Made by a program: the position numbers and the translations under genes
The notes under the pieces: model-generated
What the model saw: only the letters and a program-made list of their open reading frames with translations
Told to the model about the DNA's origin: nothing
The model's database searches: none
Source: Bacillota bacterium
Lineage (GTDB): Bacteria > Bacillota_A > Clostridia > Peptostreptococcales > Anaerovoracaceae
Assembly: GCA_017457585.1 (NCBI GenBank)
Contig: JAFTHD010000065.1
Span: 1-10,323, forward strand
Reading direction: 5' to 3'
Length of the DNA: 10,323 nucleotides
Part shown: positions 1 through 6,053 of the stretch, in pieces
How positions within the stretch are numbered: the first letter of the stretch is position 1
Layout: each line of letters starts with the position of its first letter

Positions 1-185
1 AGCAGTTTGTCGTAGTTCTCCGTAAGGTGCAAAACCTTCTCCGCCTTCTTATCACCGTCTGATGCCAGACTCTTAAGTCTGATCTTGTTCACCGATGTAA
101 ATGCAGTCTCGGTAGCAGAAAAATATGCCGATAATATTACAAGAATTGCTATTATTATTATCTGCCCTAACAGATCCTGATCCAT
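1..185 (-). CDS. CNNM/CorC-family (DUF21) membrane protein, N-terminal part only
   Basis: The first 61 codons of a minus-strand gene that runs off the left edge. The protein begins MDQDLLGQ, followed by a very hydrophobic helix (about residues 7-23). Then come SATETAFTSVN (about 23-33) and a basic/acidic stretch (KIRLKSL, then DGDKKAEKVL). The small-residue/ETAF/N-K-x-R-L arrangement after the first helix is characteristic of the DUF21 (CNNM) domain of CorC/HlyC-like proteins. Members of that family are membrane proteins linked to Mg2+ or other divalent-cation export, usually with CBS domains and a CorC_HlyC domain further on; those parts lie outside the window. The ATG at 185 has an AAAGGG-type ribosome binding site about 9 bases upstream. 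The family is fairly secure; the ion transported cannot be told. Confidence 0.78.
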   Translation of the reverse strand, partial: MDQDLLGQIIIIAILVILSAYFSATETAFTSVNKIRLKSLASDGDKKAEKVLHLTENYDKL

Positions 186-230
186 TGATTGTGCCCTTTC
201 TTTTCTTCATTTCAAAGAAAACCAACATAT

Positions 231-236
231 ATTATA
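231..236 (-). promoter_or_regulatory. Candidate -10 element for the CNNM-family gene
   Basis: A perfect TATAAT on the minus strand, about 45 bases upstream of the ATG at 185, inside an AT-rich alternating stretch. No convincing -35 hexamer sits 16-18 bases upstream (the best is TTTCAT), so only the -10 is supported. It lies just downstream of the terminator at 260-289, where a new transcript would be expected to start. Confidence 0.35.
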
Positions 237-259
237 TATCAACCACCCTGCAAATGAAA

Positions 260-289
260 GAAAGAGCCGTGAATTTTCACGACTCTTTC
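260..289 (-). terminator. Rho-independent terminator of the Ig-like/ExbB-like/DUF2149 operon
   Basis: Read on the minus strand this forms a 13-bp stem with a 4-base loop, followed by the T-rich tail TTTCATTT. One stem position is a U-G wobble in the minus-strand RNA but a C-A mismatch in the plus-strand RNA, which points to minus-strand function. It lies about 50 bases after the DUF2149 stop codon. A weaker alternative hairpin (arms GTCTGA/TCAGAC, 309-332) lies between the stop codon and this stem. Confidence 0.7.
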
Positions 290-340
290 ACTTTAATGCA
301 TATTGATAGTCTGATTAAAGCATCTATCAGACCACACGAA

Positions 341-652
341 CTACTCCTGAACAAGATAATAGTTGCCTGTCTCAGGATCCTGATACACAGTCCCCATCTC
401 CTGAAGGTTCGTCGTATCCACCTGTTCAACCACTCCATCCGTAACGCCGTCAACTTCGTAGAGACCGTCCGGGTTTCCGGTAATCTCTCCCGTCTCACTG
501 ACGTTCACGTTCCAGCTTATTATGAGCGCCAGGATTAGTCCGCAGGCGAAAACAAGCATTGCGTCAGCCATATTGCCAAGTCCCTCCATGGGGCTGAACT
601 CTTCCTGTTTTCTCGCTGCCCTGAGTCTGCCTTTCTTTCCTGTAACTTTCAT
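341..652 (-). CDS. DUF2149 protein, probable ExbD/MotB-like single-helix stator subunit
   Basis: A 103-residue protein with a basic N-terminus (residues 1-15), one transmembrane helix (about 28-47) and a short acidic domain (48-103), probably outside the membrane, ending with DPETGNYYLV. This layout, and its place directly after a MotA/TolQ/ExbB gene, match the uncharacterised family DUF2149. The start of the helix, GNMADAMLVFACGLILALI, resembles the ExbD (IDVMLVLL) and MotB (ADMMTALM) helices, which put a proton-binding aspartate at the cytoplasmic end; here it is Asp30. I infer that it pairs with the upstream ExbB-like protein to make a proton channel. It lacks the OmpA-like peptidoglycan-binding domain of MotB. 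Its ATG overlaps the stop of the preceding gene by one base (TAATG), a sign of translational coupling. The family assignment is from memory and good; the proton-channel role is inference. Confidence 0.82.
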   Translation of the reverse strand: MKVTGKKGRLRAARKQEEFSPMEGLGNMADAMLVFACGLILALIISWNVNVSETGEITGNPDGLYEVDGVTDGVVEQVDTTNLQEMGTVYQDPETGNYYLVQE

Positions 653-1638
653 TAGTTCTGCCCTTCTTTCTTAGGATCGAAGTATTTCAGCAGATCGTCT
701 ATGCTGACATCCTCGATTGACTGAGCCGTAACTTCAGCCTGCTTCCTTTGCTGACCTTTCGCGGCCTTCGCTGCCTGTGCAATTGCAGCAGCCCTTGCCT
801 TCTCCGACTGAGAAGCAGGAGTAACTGGCGCTTCAGCTGATGCATTGCCAGCTGCCTGCATTGGCTGGGGCTGGGCATTCGCCTGTGCCTTCGCTGCAGG
901 AATACTGCTCCCCTGCACGCCCTGCACCTTGCCGTTCTGTGGCTGTGCAGCATTTTTTGTTCCCTGACTGCCGGAAGCCTTCTTTGCCTGCAAAGCCTGG
1001 TAAGCCTTTTTTCGCTCAAGATTCTGAACATCCAGCACCGTCTCCATTACAGTCTCAAGACCGATCATGTACTCTTCATACCATCCTTTGCGGATTCCTG
1101 AAATAACGTAGCTGACAGCGCCGGATATGAGTCCTGCCACCGTAGTATCGAATGCTATCAGAAGTGAATCGGAAAGCGTTGCCGCATCACCTTCACCCAG
1201 CGCAATGAGCCCCGGCCCCAATGGGATCAATGTTCCCATAAGTCCGAACATCGGTGCAACCCTTGCTGTCAGATCCGTTATCTTGGTCATCTTGCCGTAT
1301 CTCGATTCCTCGTCTGCGATAAGCTGCCTTGCCAGCGCTTCCCTTGTGTCGTTAGGGTATGCCACTCTGCTGATCAGCTCTTTAACGGCTTTTTTCTGTC
1401 TCTTCAGAAGCCCGCTCTTTTCGATTACTTCTGACATCTCCTTTGAAGTTTTGCCCTGAAGGTCGTCGACTACCTTTGGAATATTCATTTTTAGGGTTCT
1501 TCTCTCCGTAAAATATTCCGCTACGAAGCTTCCAAGCATGACTACCGCAAGCAGAATCAGCAGAATCAATATTATTATCGTTGGAATCTGCATCGCGCTG
1601 CTTACTGCCCTTAATATACCTTTTACGATTTCTGACAT
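652..1638 (-). CDS. MotA/TolQ/ExbB-family proton-channel subunit with long Ala/Gln-rich cytoplasmic tail
   Basis: A 328-residue membrane protein of the MotA/TolQ/ExbB family. These subunits pair with MotB/TolR/ExbD-type partners and use proton flow to move another protein. It has a first transmembrane helix at about 18-40, then a cytoplasmic loop (about 41-124). The two family-defining helices follow: about 125-147, with RVAPMFGLMGTLIPLGPGL, and about 157-180, with IAFDTTVAGLISGAVSYVI. Thr165/Thr166 are where the family has its conserved channel threonine. After about residue 200 comes a tail unusual for ExbB: a basic stretch (209-220), a low-complexity Ala/Gln/Pro linker (about 221-303) and a defined ending, SIEDVSIDDLLKYFDPKK (307-324). 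The start at 1638 has a GGGAG ribosome binding site 7 bases upstream. It lies 29 bases after the Ig-like gene and overlaps the DUF2149 gene, so all three are one operon. Confidence 0.93.
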   Translation of the reverse strand: MSEIVKGILRAVSSAMQIPTIIILILLILLAVVMLGSFVAEYFTERRTLKMNIPKVVDDLQGKTSKEMSEVIEKSGLLKRQKKAVKELISRVAYPNDTREALARQLIADEESRYGKMTKITDLTARVAPMFGLMGTLIPLGPGLIALGEGDAATLSDSLLIAFDTTVAGLISGAVSYVISGIRKGWYEEYMIGLETVMETVLDVQNLERKKAYQALQAKKASGSQGTKNAAQPQNGKVQGVQGSSIPAAKAQANAQPQPMQAAGNASAEAPVTPASQSEKARAAAIAQAAKAAKGQQRKQAEVTAQSIEDVSIDDLLKYFDPKKEGQN

Positions 1639-1667
1639 TTTCTCACTCCCTGTCTTTTACTATAATG

Positions 1668-3092
1668 CTACTTCTTTCTGCCTATTCTCTTTAACGGGTT
1701 CTTCGTCGTTTTCCCCGATTTAGTTCCTTTGCCGGATGAATTCGAAGATTTTGCTGAAATGCCCATGTCGTTCCTGAATCTTCTGACTCTGCCTACTGCA
1801 CCTGCTCCGCAAGCTGCAAAGGCTGCGGCAGCTGACCCGGCAGCTGCGCCCATTCCTACTCCGTCTTCACCATCATCCCAGTCCTCATCATCGTCCCAAT
1901 CCTCATCATCCCACTCATCATCGGAATCGTCCCAGTCTTCATCATCATCGTATAACTCATCCTCATCGTAATACGATGTCTCATATCCAAATGGATTCAC
2001 GCCGGAATTGATGAGGGTAACACGCCTTCCTATTGTCACATCGTCATCTTCATCAAATGATGAATCAAGGGGATCCTCCGGATCTGTAAAGTCAGCATCT
2101 TCATCATCGGAATCGGTTGTGGTCTGACCAGACGCCGTGCTTCTCGTCGTAAAGGTGTACCTGTGCCTTGTTGTGAAATGGTAATTGCTTCTCCACTTGG
2201 ATCTTGTAGTAAAACGATATCCGCTTGAAGCTTTGCTCTTCGATGACGTTGATGACTTAGTGGACTTCGTCGTCTCTTTCGTCTTATCCTTCACCGTTAT
2301 CTTTGCTGTCGCAGAGATGCTGCTGTCCGCCGAAGAAACGGCTTTTATAGTCGCACTTCCCTTGCCTGCAGCCGTCACCTTCCCTTTGCTGTCAACCTTT
2401 GCAACCTTTGTATCGCTGCTCGACCACTTTATCGAACCGCTGTACTTGCCACCGTTATTCTTGTAGTAATCCTCAAGGTTTATCGTCGCCTTTATCGTCT
2501 TGGTATCACCAACGTTCATCGTCAGCTCGGATGGACTCAGGGACATACCTGTAGCTGCCTTTACGTCAGTTCTGCCTGCCCTTAACTCCTTGATACTTTT
2601 CAGCTCATCCCACTTATTGCTGCTGCCGTTATACAAACGGTAACCTGCATCCGACACTTCCGTCTGACCCGGATAGATTATGAAGACCTTGTCAAAATCA
2701 GAAGAATTAATGTTTCTCGTCTTATCACCTTCAGCGTAGGAAACCTTTTTTACATCGCTCCCCAGTTCTGCAAGTTCTATTGCCTGTTTGACAGAAATTG
2801 ACGCCAAAGTCACAACGATAGGATTGCCATCATCATCTTCTCCCATCACTACATCGACCGGATACACCGGATCGATGGAATCGATATCATCGAGGCTCAG
2901 CTTCTTCGAGACTTTATCCCCGTTTTTATATTCGACTTGAATCACAAAATCTGTGTCTGCGGCATAGGAAAATTGCGGCACAACAGCCGCTATTATGAAA
3001 CACTGCAATAAGAAAACACATGCAATGCACAGTATGCCCGGCCTTCGCCGTGATGTTCCTACATTTAACAATTTCGTCATTCTGCCATCCAT
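1668..3092 (-). CDS. Secreted, probably membrane-anchored BIG2 (Ig-like) protein with acidic stalk
   Basis: Up to 474 residues. An export signal (basic RRR at 15-17, hydrophobic about 19-40, likely cleavage after FSYA at 41-44) leads into an unassigned domain (about 47-175). A BIG2-type Ig-like domain follows (about 183-268), with the usual LSPSELTMNVGDTKTIKA opening, IKWSSSD core and GKVTAAGKGSATIKA. Next come a Ser/Thr/Lys linker (269-290), three FTTR motifs (294-317), two acidic stretches (327-350 and 376-410), an Ala/Gly-rich hydrophobic segment (411-433) and a basic tail (434-474). The hydrophobic segment followed by RVRRFR suggests a membrane anchor with an outside domain and a cytoplasmic tail, though so much Ala/Gly makes the helix marginal. 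As first gene of an operon with ExbB-like and DUF2149 genes, it is the likely surface or output part of that machine. Translation may start at ATG 3092 or, better placed for an SD-like GGATGG, at ATG 3080 (Met5). The architecture is clear; the function is unknown. Confidence 0.85.
   Translation of the reverse strand: MDGRMTKLLNVGTSRRRPGILCIACVFLLQCFIIAAVVPQFSYAADTDFVIQVEYKNGDKVSKKLSLDDIDSIDPVYPVDVVMGEDDDGNPIVVTLASISVKQAIELAELGSDVKKVSYAEGDKTRNINSSDFDKVFIIYPGQTEVSDAGYRLYNGSSNKWDELKSIKELRAGRTDVKAATGMSLSPSELTMNVGDTKTIKATINLEDYYKNNGGKYSGSIKWSSSDTKVAKVDSKGKVTAAGKGSATIKAVSSADSSISATAKITVKDKTKETTKSTKSSTSSKSKASSGYRFTTRSKWRSNYHFTTRHRYTFTTRSTASGQTTTDSDDEDADFTDPEDPLDSSFDEDDDVTIGRRVTLINSGVNPFGYETSYYDEDELYDDDEDWDDSDDEWDDEDWDDDEDWDDGEDGVGMGAAAGSAAAAFAACGAGAVGRVRRFRNDMGISAKSSNSSGKGTKSGKTTKNPLKRIGRKK
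1863..1967 (-). repeat. Imperfect repeat coding an Asp/Glu/Trp-rich acidic stretch
   Basis: Encodes residues 376-410 of the Ig-like protein: units such as DEDWDD and DDEWDD, with tryptophans regularly spaced in a run of acidic residues. The DNA is a near-monotonous mix of TCA/TCG/TCC triplets on the plus strand, so it is a tract where length could change by slippage. Such acidic stretches often act as extended spacers or divalent-cation binders; here either is a guess. Confidence 0.7.
2142..2213 (-). repeat. Three FTTR motifs in the Ig-like protein
   Basis: Residues 294-297, 306-309 and 314-317 are each FTTR, preceded two residues earlier by Tyr (YRF, YHF, YTF). The surrounding residues are basic and aromatic. 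The three DNA copies use different codons for the same residues, so the repeat is kept at protein level and is not a fresh DNA duplication. Confidence 0.75.
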
Positions 3093-3130
3093 ATTTCTGT
3101 CAACCTGTTATATTCATCCTCTACTGTCAT
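3077..3130 (-). CDS. Possible 17-residue leader peptide overlapping the Ig-like gene start
   Basis: An ATG-to-TGA frame encoding MTVEDEYNRLTEIWMAE. It starts about 23 bases after the expected transcription start of the promoter at 3160-3188 and has only a weak GAGAAG ribosome binding site. Its TGA overlaps the ATG at 3080 (Met5 of the Ig-like protein) as ATGA, the classic translational-coupling overlap. The upstream ATG of the Ig-like gene (3092) lies inside this frame and has no well-spaced ribosome binding site. A leader coupled to the Met5 start would explain this layout. A short open frame arising by chance is quite possible. Confidence 0.3.
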   Translation of the reverse strand: MTVEDEYNRLTEIWMAE

Positions 3131-3159
3131 ATCCACTTCTCAAAGCCAAAATCCCTTCT

Positions 3160-3188
3160 ATCTTACCCTATTGGAGCGTTTTTATCAA
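3160..3188 (-). promoter_or_regulatory. Sigma-70-type promoter of the Ig-like/ExbB-like/DUF2149 operon
   Basis: Minus strand: -35 TTGATA (3183-3188), a 17-base spacer, and -10 TAAGAT (3160-3165). The predicted transcription start is near 3153, giving a leader of about 60 bases. It lies downstream of the lysC terminator, so this operon is probably transcribed independently of metK-lysC. Confidence 0.6.
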
Positions 3189-3258
3189 GCAATCCTCCTG
3201 GTTGTTTATAGCGATAGGCTTCAGCAAGGCGCTTATCAAACACCTGCACATCCAAAAG

Positions 3259-3287
3259 CTGCCGCTCCCATTACCCGGGAACGGCAG
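3259..3287 (-). terminator. Rho-independent terminator of metK-lysC
   Basis: A stem with arms CTGCCG/CGGCAG extended by TCCC/GGGA, with a 7-base loop, 67 bases after the lysC stop. The position joining the two arm segments is a U-G wobble in minus-strand RNA but a C-A mismatch in plus-strand RNA, favouring minus-strand use. The minus-strand tail is short (CTTTTGG). The plus-strand side has a longer T-rich tail, but no plus-strand gene lies here. Confidence 0.65.
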
Positions 3288-3307
3288 TTTCCTTTTTTAT
3301 GTTTTAT

Positions 3308-3331
3308 ACTATCTTTACGACTATCTTTACG
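3308..3331. repeat. Perfect 12-base tandem duplication
   Basis: ACTATCTTTACG occurs twice in direct succession, between the lysC stop and its terminator. It is in untranslated sequence, and no function is evident. A similar third element is not seen in the flanks. Confidence 0.8.
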
Positions 3332-3353
3332 TCTTGAACTATATCTCTACACG

Positions 3354-4670
3354 TTACGCTTCGAAGGCTGCATATATGGCTTTGACAGCATTCTCGAAGT
3401 CTTCGTTCTCTACTCCGACAATGATGTTCATCTCGCTGGAGCCCTGGTCTATCATCTTGATGTTGATGTTTTCCTTTGCAAGGGCGCCGAAGAGCTGTGC
3501 CGCCGTACCTTTTCTCGATGACATTCCATGACCTACCGTAGCGATGAGTGCTACGTTATCCTGATAATCGAGAGTATCCGGCTTGAGCTGGTTTCTGATG
3601 TCTTCCATAATATCGTCGATTTTATCCGAAATATTGCTGTTTGAAACGACTATGGAAAGGGTGTCGACACCGCTCGGCATGTGCTCGATAGGAATATCGT
3701 GCTCCTCGAATATTGCAGCAAGCTTCCTGATGAATCCCCTCAGATCGCTCATTTGATTCTTGTACATGTTGATAACGGTAAAGTCTTTGCGACCTGCGAT
3801 TCCCGTAATGATCTGACCCTCTTCAAGTTTGCCCGGCTCTGAAGATATCAGCGTTCCAGGATCCTGGGGCCTGTTGGTATTCCTGATGTTGATAGGAATG
3901 TTTTCAGCCCTTGCCGGGTAAATTGCGTCCTCATGGAGAACGGATGCTCCCATGTAAGAAAGCTCACGCAGCTCTTTGTAGGAAATACGGCTAATCGGTC
4001 TCGGATTATCCACAACACGCGGGTCTGCAGCAAGGAATCCTGAAACGTCTGTCCAGTTCTCGTAAACATCCGCCTGGACAGCCTTTGCCACGAGAGCCCC
4101 TGTAATATCCGATCCGCCTCTCGGGAAGGTCTTGATGCTTCCGTCCGGCATTGCCCCGTAGAATCCCGGAATCAGTGCCTTCTCATGCTTTGAAAGTTCC
4201 GCTCTTATTGCTTCGTCGGTCTCCTTCTCCAGGAACTTTCCTTTCTCGTTAAACTTAACGATGTCCGCTGCGTCTATGAAGTCGTATCCGATGTAGTCTG
4301 CGATTACCTTTGCGTTCAGATATTCGCCTCTGCTTGCGATATAATCTGCAGTCGTTCCTTCTCTCAAAGCCTGCTCGATTTCGTTGAACTCCGTCTGAAG
4401 ATCGGTATCAACACCGAGATTGAGCTTTTCGGACACATATCTGTCGCAGATTACCTGAAAGACCTGCTCAAAAGGTACCTTATGATCGATCTGCGATTTG
4501 CACAGGTAAAGAAGGTCGGTAACCTTGCTGTCCTCCTTGAATCTCTTGCCGGGAGCCGATACTACGACGTAATTAATAGCTCCGTCTTCTTCAATTATCT
4601 TCTTAATTTTGTCGATCTGAAGGGCATCCGCAACGGATGAACCTCCAAACTTTGCCACTTTAATGCTCAT
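3354..4670 (-). CDS. lysC: Aspartate kinase (aspartokinase), monofunctional
   Basis: Phosphorylates aspartate to aspartyl phosphate using ATP, the first step toward lysine, threonine and methionine. The 438 residues show the kinase signature KFGGSSVA (7-14), SRGEYLNAKVIADYI (113-127), the nucleotide-binding PRGGSDITG (183-191), and WTDVSGFLAADPRVV (206-220). A C-terminal regulatory region follows with two ACT domains (about 295-360 and 371-436), where amino-acid end products usually bind. Length and order are those of a complete monofunctional enzyme, with no homoserine dehydrogenase fused. The ATG at 4670 has AAGGAGAG upstream (about 10 bases). The gene starts 29 bases after the metK stop, so the two are one transcript. 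Which end product inhibits it cannot be read from sequence; lysC is the conventional name, though another aspartokinase paralogue name is possible. Confidence 0.96.
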   Translation of the reverse strand: MSIKVAKFGGSSVADALQIDKIKKIIEEDGAINYVVVSAPGKRFKEDSKVTDLLYLCKSQIDHKVPFEQVFQVICDRYVSEKLNLGVDTDLQTEFNEIEQALREGTTADYIASRGEYLNAKVIADYIGYDFIDAADIVKFNEKGKFLEKETDEAIRAELSKHEKALIPGFYGAMPDGSIKTFPRGGSDITGALVAKAVQADVYENWTDVSGFLAADPRVVDNPRPISRISYKELRELSYMGASVLHEDAIYPARAENIPINIRNTNRPQDPGTLISSEPGKLEEGQIITGIAGRKDFTVINMYKNQMSDLRGFIRKLAAIFEEHDIPIEHMPSGVDTLSIVVSNSNISDKIDDIMEDIRNQLKPDTLDYQDNVALIATVGHGMSSRKGTAAQLFGALAKENINIKMIDQGSSEMNIIVGVENEDFENAVKAIYAAFEA

Positions 4671-4699
4671 TTATTTCATACTCTCCTTAAGTCTGCTGT

Positions 4700-5878
4700 C
4701 TATACTTCCTTCTTCAGCTGCTCTACCTTGTCCAGTCTCTCCCAAGGAACATCTATATCCGTTCTTCCGAAGTGACCATAGGCTGCTACCTGTCTGTAGA
4801 TAGGTCTTCTCAGATCCAAATCCCTGATGATTGCAGCTGGTCTCAAATCGAAGTTTCTCTCGATAATCTCTGCAAGTCTCTCATCGGAAACTTTGCCGGT
4901 TCCAAAGGAGTCAACAAGTATTGAAACAGGTCTTGCAACGCCTATTGCATATGCCAGCTGTATTTCACACTTCTTTGCGAGTCCTGCCGCGACCAGATTC
5001 TTTGCAACGTACCTTGCGGCGTAAGTCGCCGAGCGGTCAACCTTTGTCGGATCCTTGCCGCTGAAAGCACCGCCGCCGTGTCTCGCGTATCCGCCGTAAG
5101 TATCAACTATGATCTTCCTGCCGGTGAGCCCTGAGTCTCCGTGAGGTCCTCCTATTACGAACCTTCCTGTAGGATTAATAAAGTACTTGGTGTTCTCATC
5201 GAGAAGCGCAGGATCTACGATAGGCACAACCACCTGCTCGATCATGTCGCGGCTTATCTGATCCAAGGTCACGTCATCGTCGTGCTGGGTTGAGATTACA
5301 ATAGTATCTACTCTTACCGGTATGTCATCCTCATATTCTACCGTTACCTGTGTCTTTCCATCAGGTCTCAGATAGGAAAGTGTTCCGTTCTTTCTGACTT
5401 CCGTTAGCCTTCTTGCCAGCCTGTGCGCCAGTGAAATCGGCATCAGCATAAGTTCCGGGGTCTCGTCACAGGCGAACCCGAACATAATGCCCTGGTCTCC
5501 TGCACCGGTCTCTTCCAGTTCGTCGTCAAGATCGCCCTCTTTGTACTCGAGAGCCTTGTCAACACCCATTGCGATGTCACCCGACTGCTCATCGATGGAT
5601 GTGATGACTGCGCATGCGTTGCCGTCGAATCCGTAGTCACTGGTGTTATATCCTATGTCGCATATAACTTCCCTCGCAACTTTCTGGATGTCTATATATG
5701 CGCTGGTAGTGATCTCACCCATTACCATCACATATCCGGTGTTAGCAGTTGTCTCCGCTGCCACTCTTCCGGATGGATCTTCAGCCATTATTGCATCCAG
5801 AATGGCATCGGAAACCTGATCGCACAGCTTATCGGGATGACCCTCAGTTACAGATTCTGATGTGAATAATCTTTTCAT
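4700..5878 (-). CDS. metK: S-adenosylmethionine synthetase (methionine adenosyltransferase)
   Basis: Makes S-adenosylmethionine from methionine and ATP in the cytoplasm. The 392 residues are full length for the family. Visible signatures are [18 protein letters not shown] (13-30) with catalytic His14 and Asp16, the hexapeptide-type [12 protein letters not shown] (125-136), and the phosphate-binding loop [17 protein letters not shown] (268-284). [20 protein letters not shown] (236-255) is also typical. The ATG at 5878 has a strong GGAGGG five bases upstream. It is the first gene of the metK-lysC pair and has a good sigma-70 promoter. The leader is only about 75 bases and shows no SAM riboswitch, so control by SAM, if any, must be by another route. 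Confidence 0.98.
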   Translation of the reverse strand: MKRLFTSESVTEGHPDKLCDQVSDAILDAIMAEDPSGRVAAETTANTGYVMVMGEITTSAYIDIQKVAREVICDIGYNTSDYGFDGNACAVITSIDEQSGDIAMGVDKALEYKEGDLDDELEETGAGDQGIMFGFACDETPELMLMPISLAHRLARRLTEVRKNGTLSYLRPDGKTQVTVEYEDDIPVRVDTIVISTQHDDDVTLDQISRDMIEQVVVPIVDPALLDENTKYFINPTGRFVIGGPHGDSGLTGRKIIVDTYGGYARHGGGAFSGKDPTKVDRSATYAARYVAKNLVAAGLAKKCEIQLAYAIGVARPVSILVDSFGTGKVSDERLAEIIERNFDLRPAAIIRDLDLRRPIYRQVAAYGHFGRTDIDVPWERLDKVEQLKKEV

Positions 5879-5902
5879 ATATTCCCTCCAAGTACCAAAA
5901 CA

Positions 5903-5927
5903 AGCCTTTCACTGCAATATCAAGGCT
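5903..5927 (-). other. Small hairpin in the metK leader
   Basis: Arms AGCCTT and AAGGCT separated by 13 bases, lying between the metK promoter and its ribosome binding site. It is too short and too weak to be called a terminator, has no following T run, and leaves the GGAGGG site free. It may be chance. Confidence 0.25.
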
Positions 5928-5962
5928 CATCATCGTTGTCTATTCAATATCTTCATGAAAAT

Positions 5963-5990
5963 ATTATATACTTTTTCCCTGTCATTTCAA
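5963..5990 (-). promoter_or_regulatory. Sigma-70-type promoter of metK-lysC
   Basis: Minus strand: -35 TTGAAA (5985-5990), a 16-base spacer, and a consensus -10 TATAAT (5963-5968). Transcription should start near 5955, about 77 bases before the metK ATG. Confidence 0.75.
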
Positions 5991-6014
5991 GTAGTAATGC
6001 ACCATTAAATAGGG

Positions 6015-6020
6015 TATACT
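6015..6020 (+). promoter_or_regulatory. Candidate -10 for the 401-residue gene and the aldo/keto reductase
   Basis: TATACT on the plus strand, about 42 bases before the TTG start at 6062. The sequence at the -35 distance (TAGTAA) is poor, so the promoter may be weak, activator-dependent or elsewhere. It is back to back with the metK promoter, whose -35 lies about 25 bases away. Confidence 0.35.
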
Positions 6021-6047
6021 TATTAGTAATCACGGGAGCTTAATAAT

Positions 6048-6053
6048 AGAGGG
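6048..6053 (+). promoter_or_regulatory. Ribosome binding site that fixes a TTG start
   Basis: AGAGGG lies 8 bases before the TTG at 6062. An in-frame TAG at 6047-6049 rules out any start further upstream, and the first in-frame ATG is 34 codons downstream without comparable spacing support. TTG 6062 is therefore the best start. Confidence 0.65.

Noticed and set aside
840..1459. Plus-strand open frames opposite the ExbB-like gene
   Set aside because: They are antisense to well-supported transmembrane-helix and linker coding sequence and have no independent signals.
341..1638. Flagellar MotA-MotB pair or Zorya defence ZorA-ZorB
   Set aside because: The small partner is only 103 residues and has no OmpA-like peptidoglycan-binding domain. 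The large partner has an Ala/Gln-rich tail rather than ZorA's long coiled coil, and no ZorC/D/E-like genes or flagellar genes are nearby.
1729..1971. Plus-strand Ser-rich open frame opposite the acidic stalk
   Set aside because: It is the antisense reading of the Asp/Glu-coding repeat, where TCA/TCG/TCC triplets read as serine.
3163..3255. Minus-strand 30-codon frame (TTG start) between lysC and the Ig-like operon
   Set aside because: It has no ribosome binding site, begins right at the terminator stem, overlaps the promoter and has a competing open frame. It may be chance or an old remnant.
2995..3531. Plus-strand open frame of about 178 codons
   Set aside because: It overlaps the starts and ends of two well-supported minus-strand genes, their promoter and a terminator, and it lacks a ribosome binding site and any recognisable domain.
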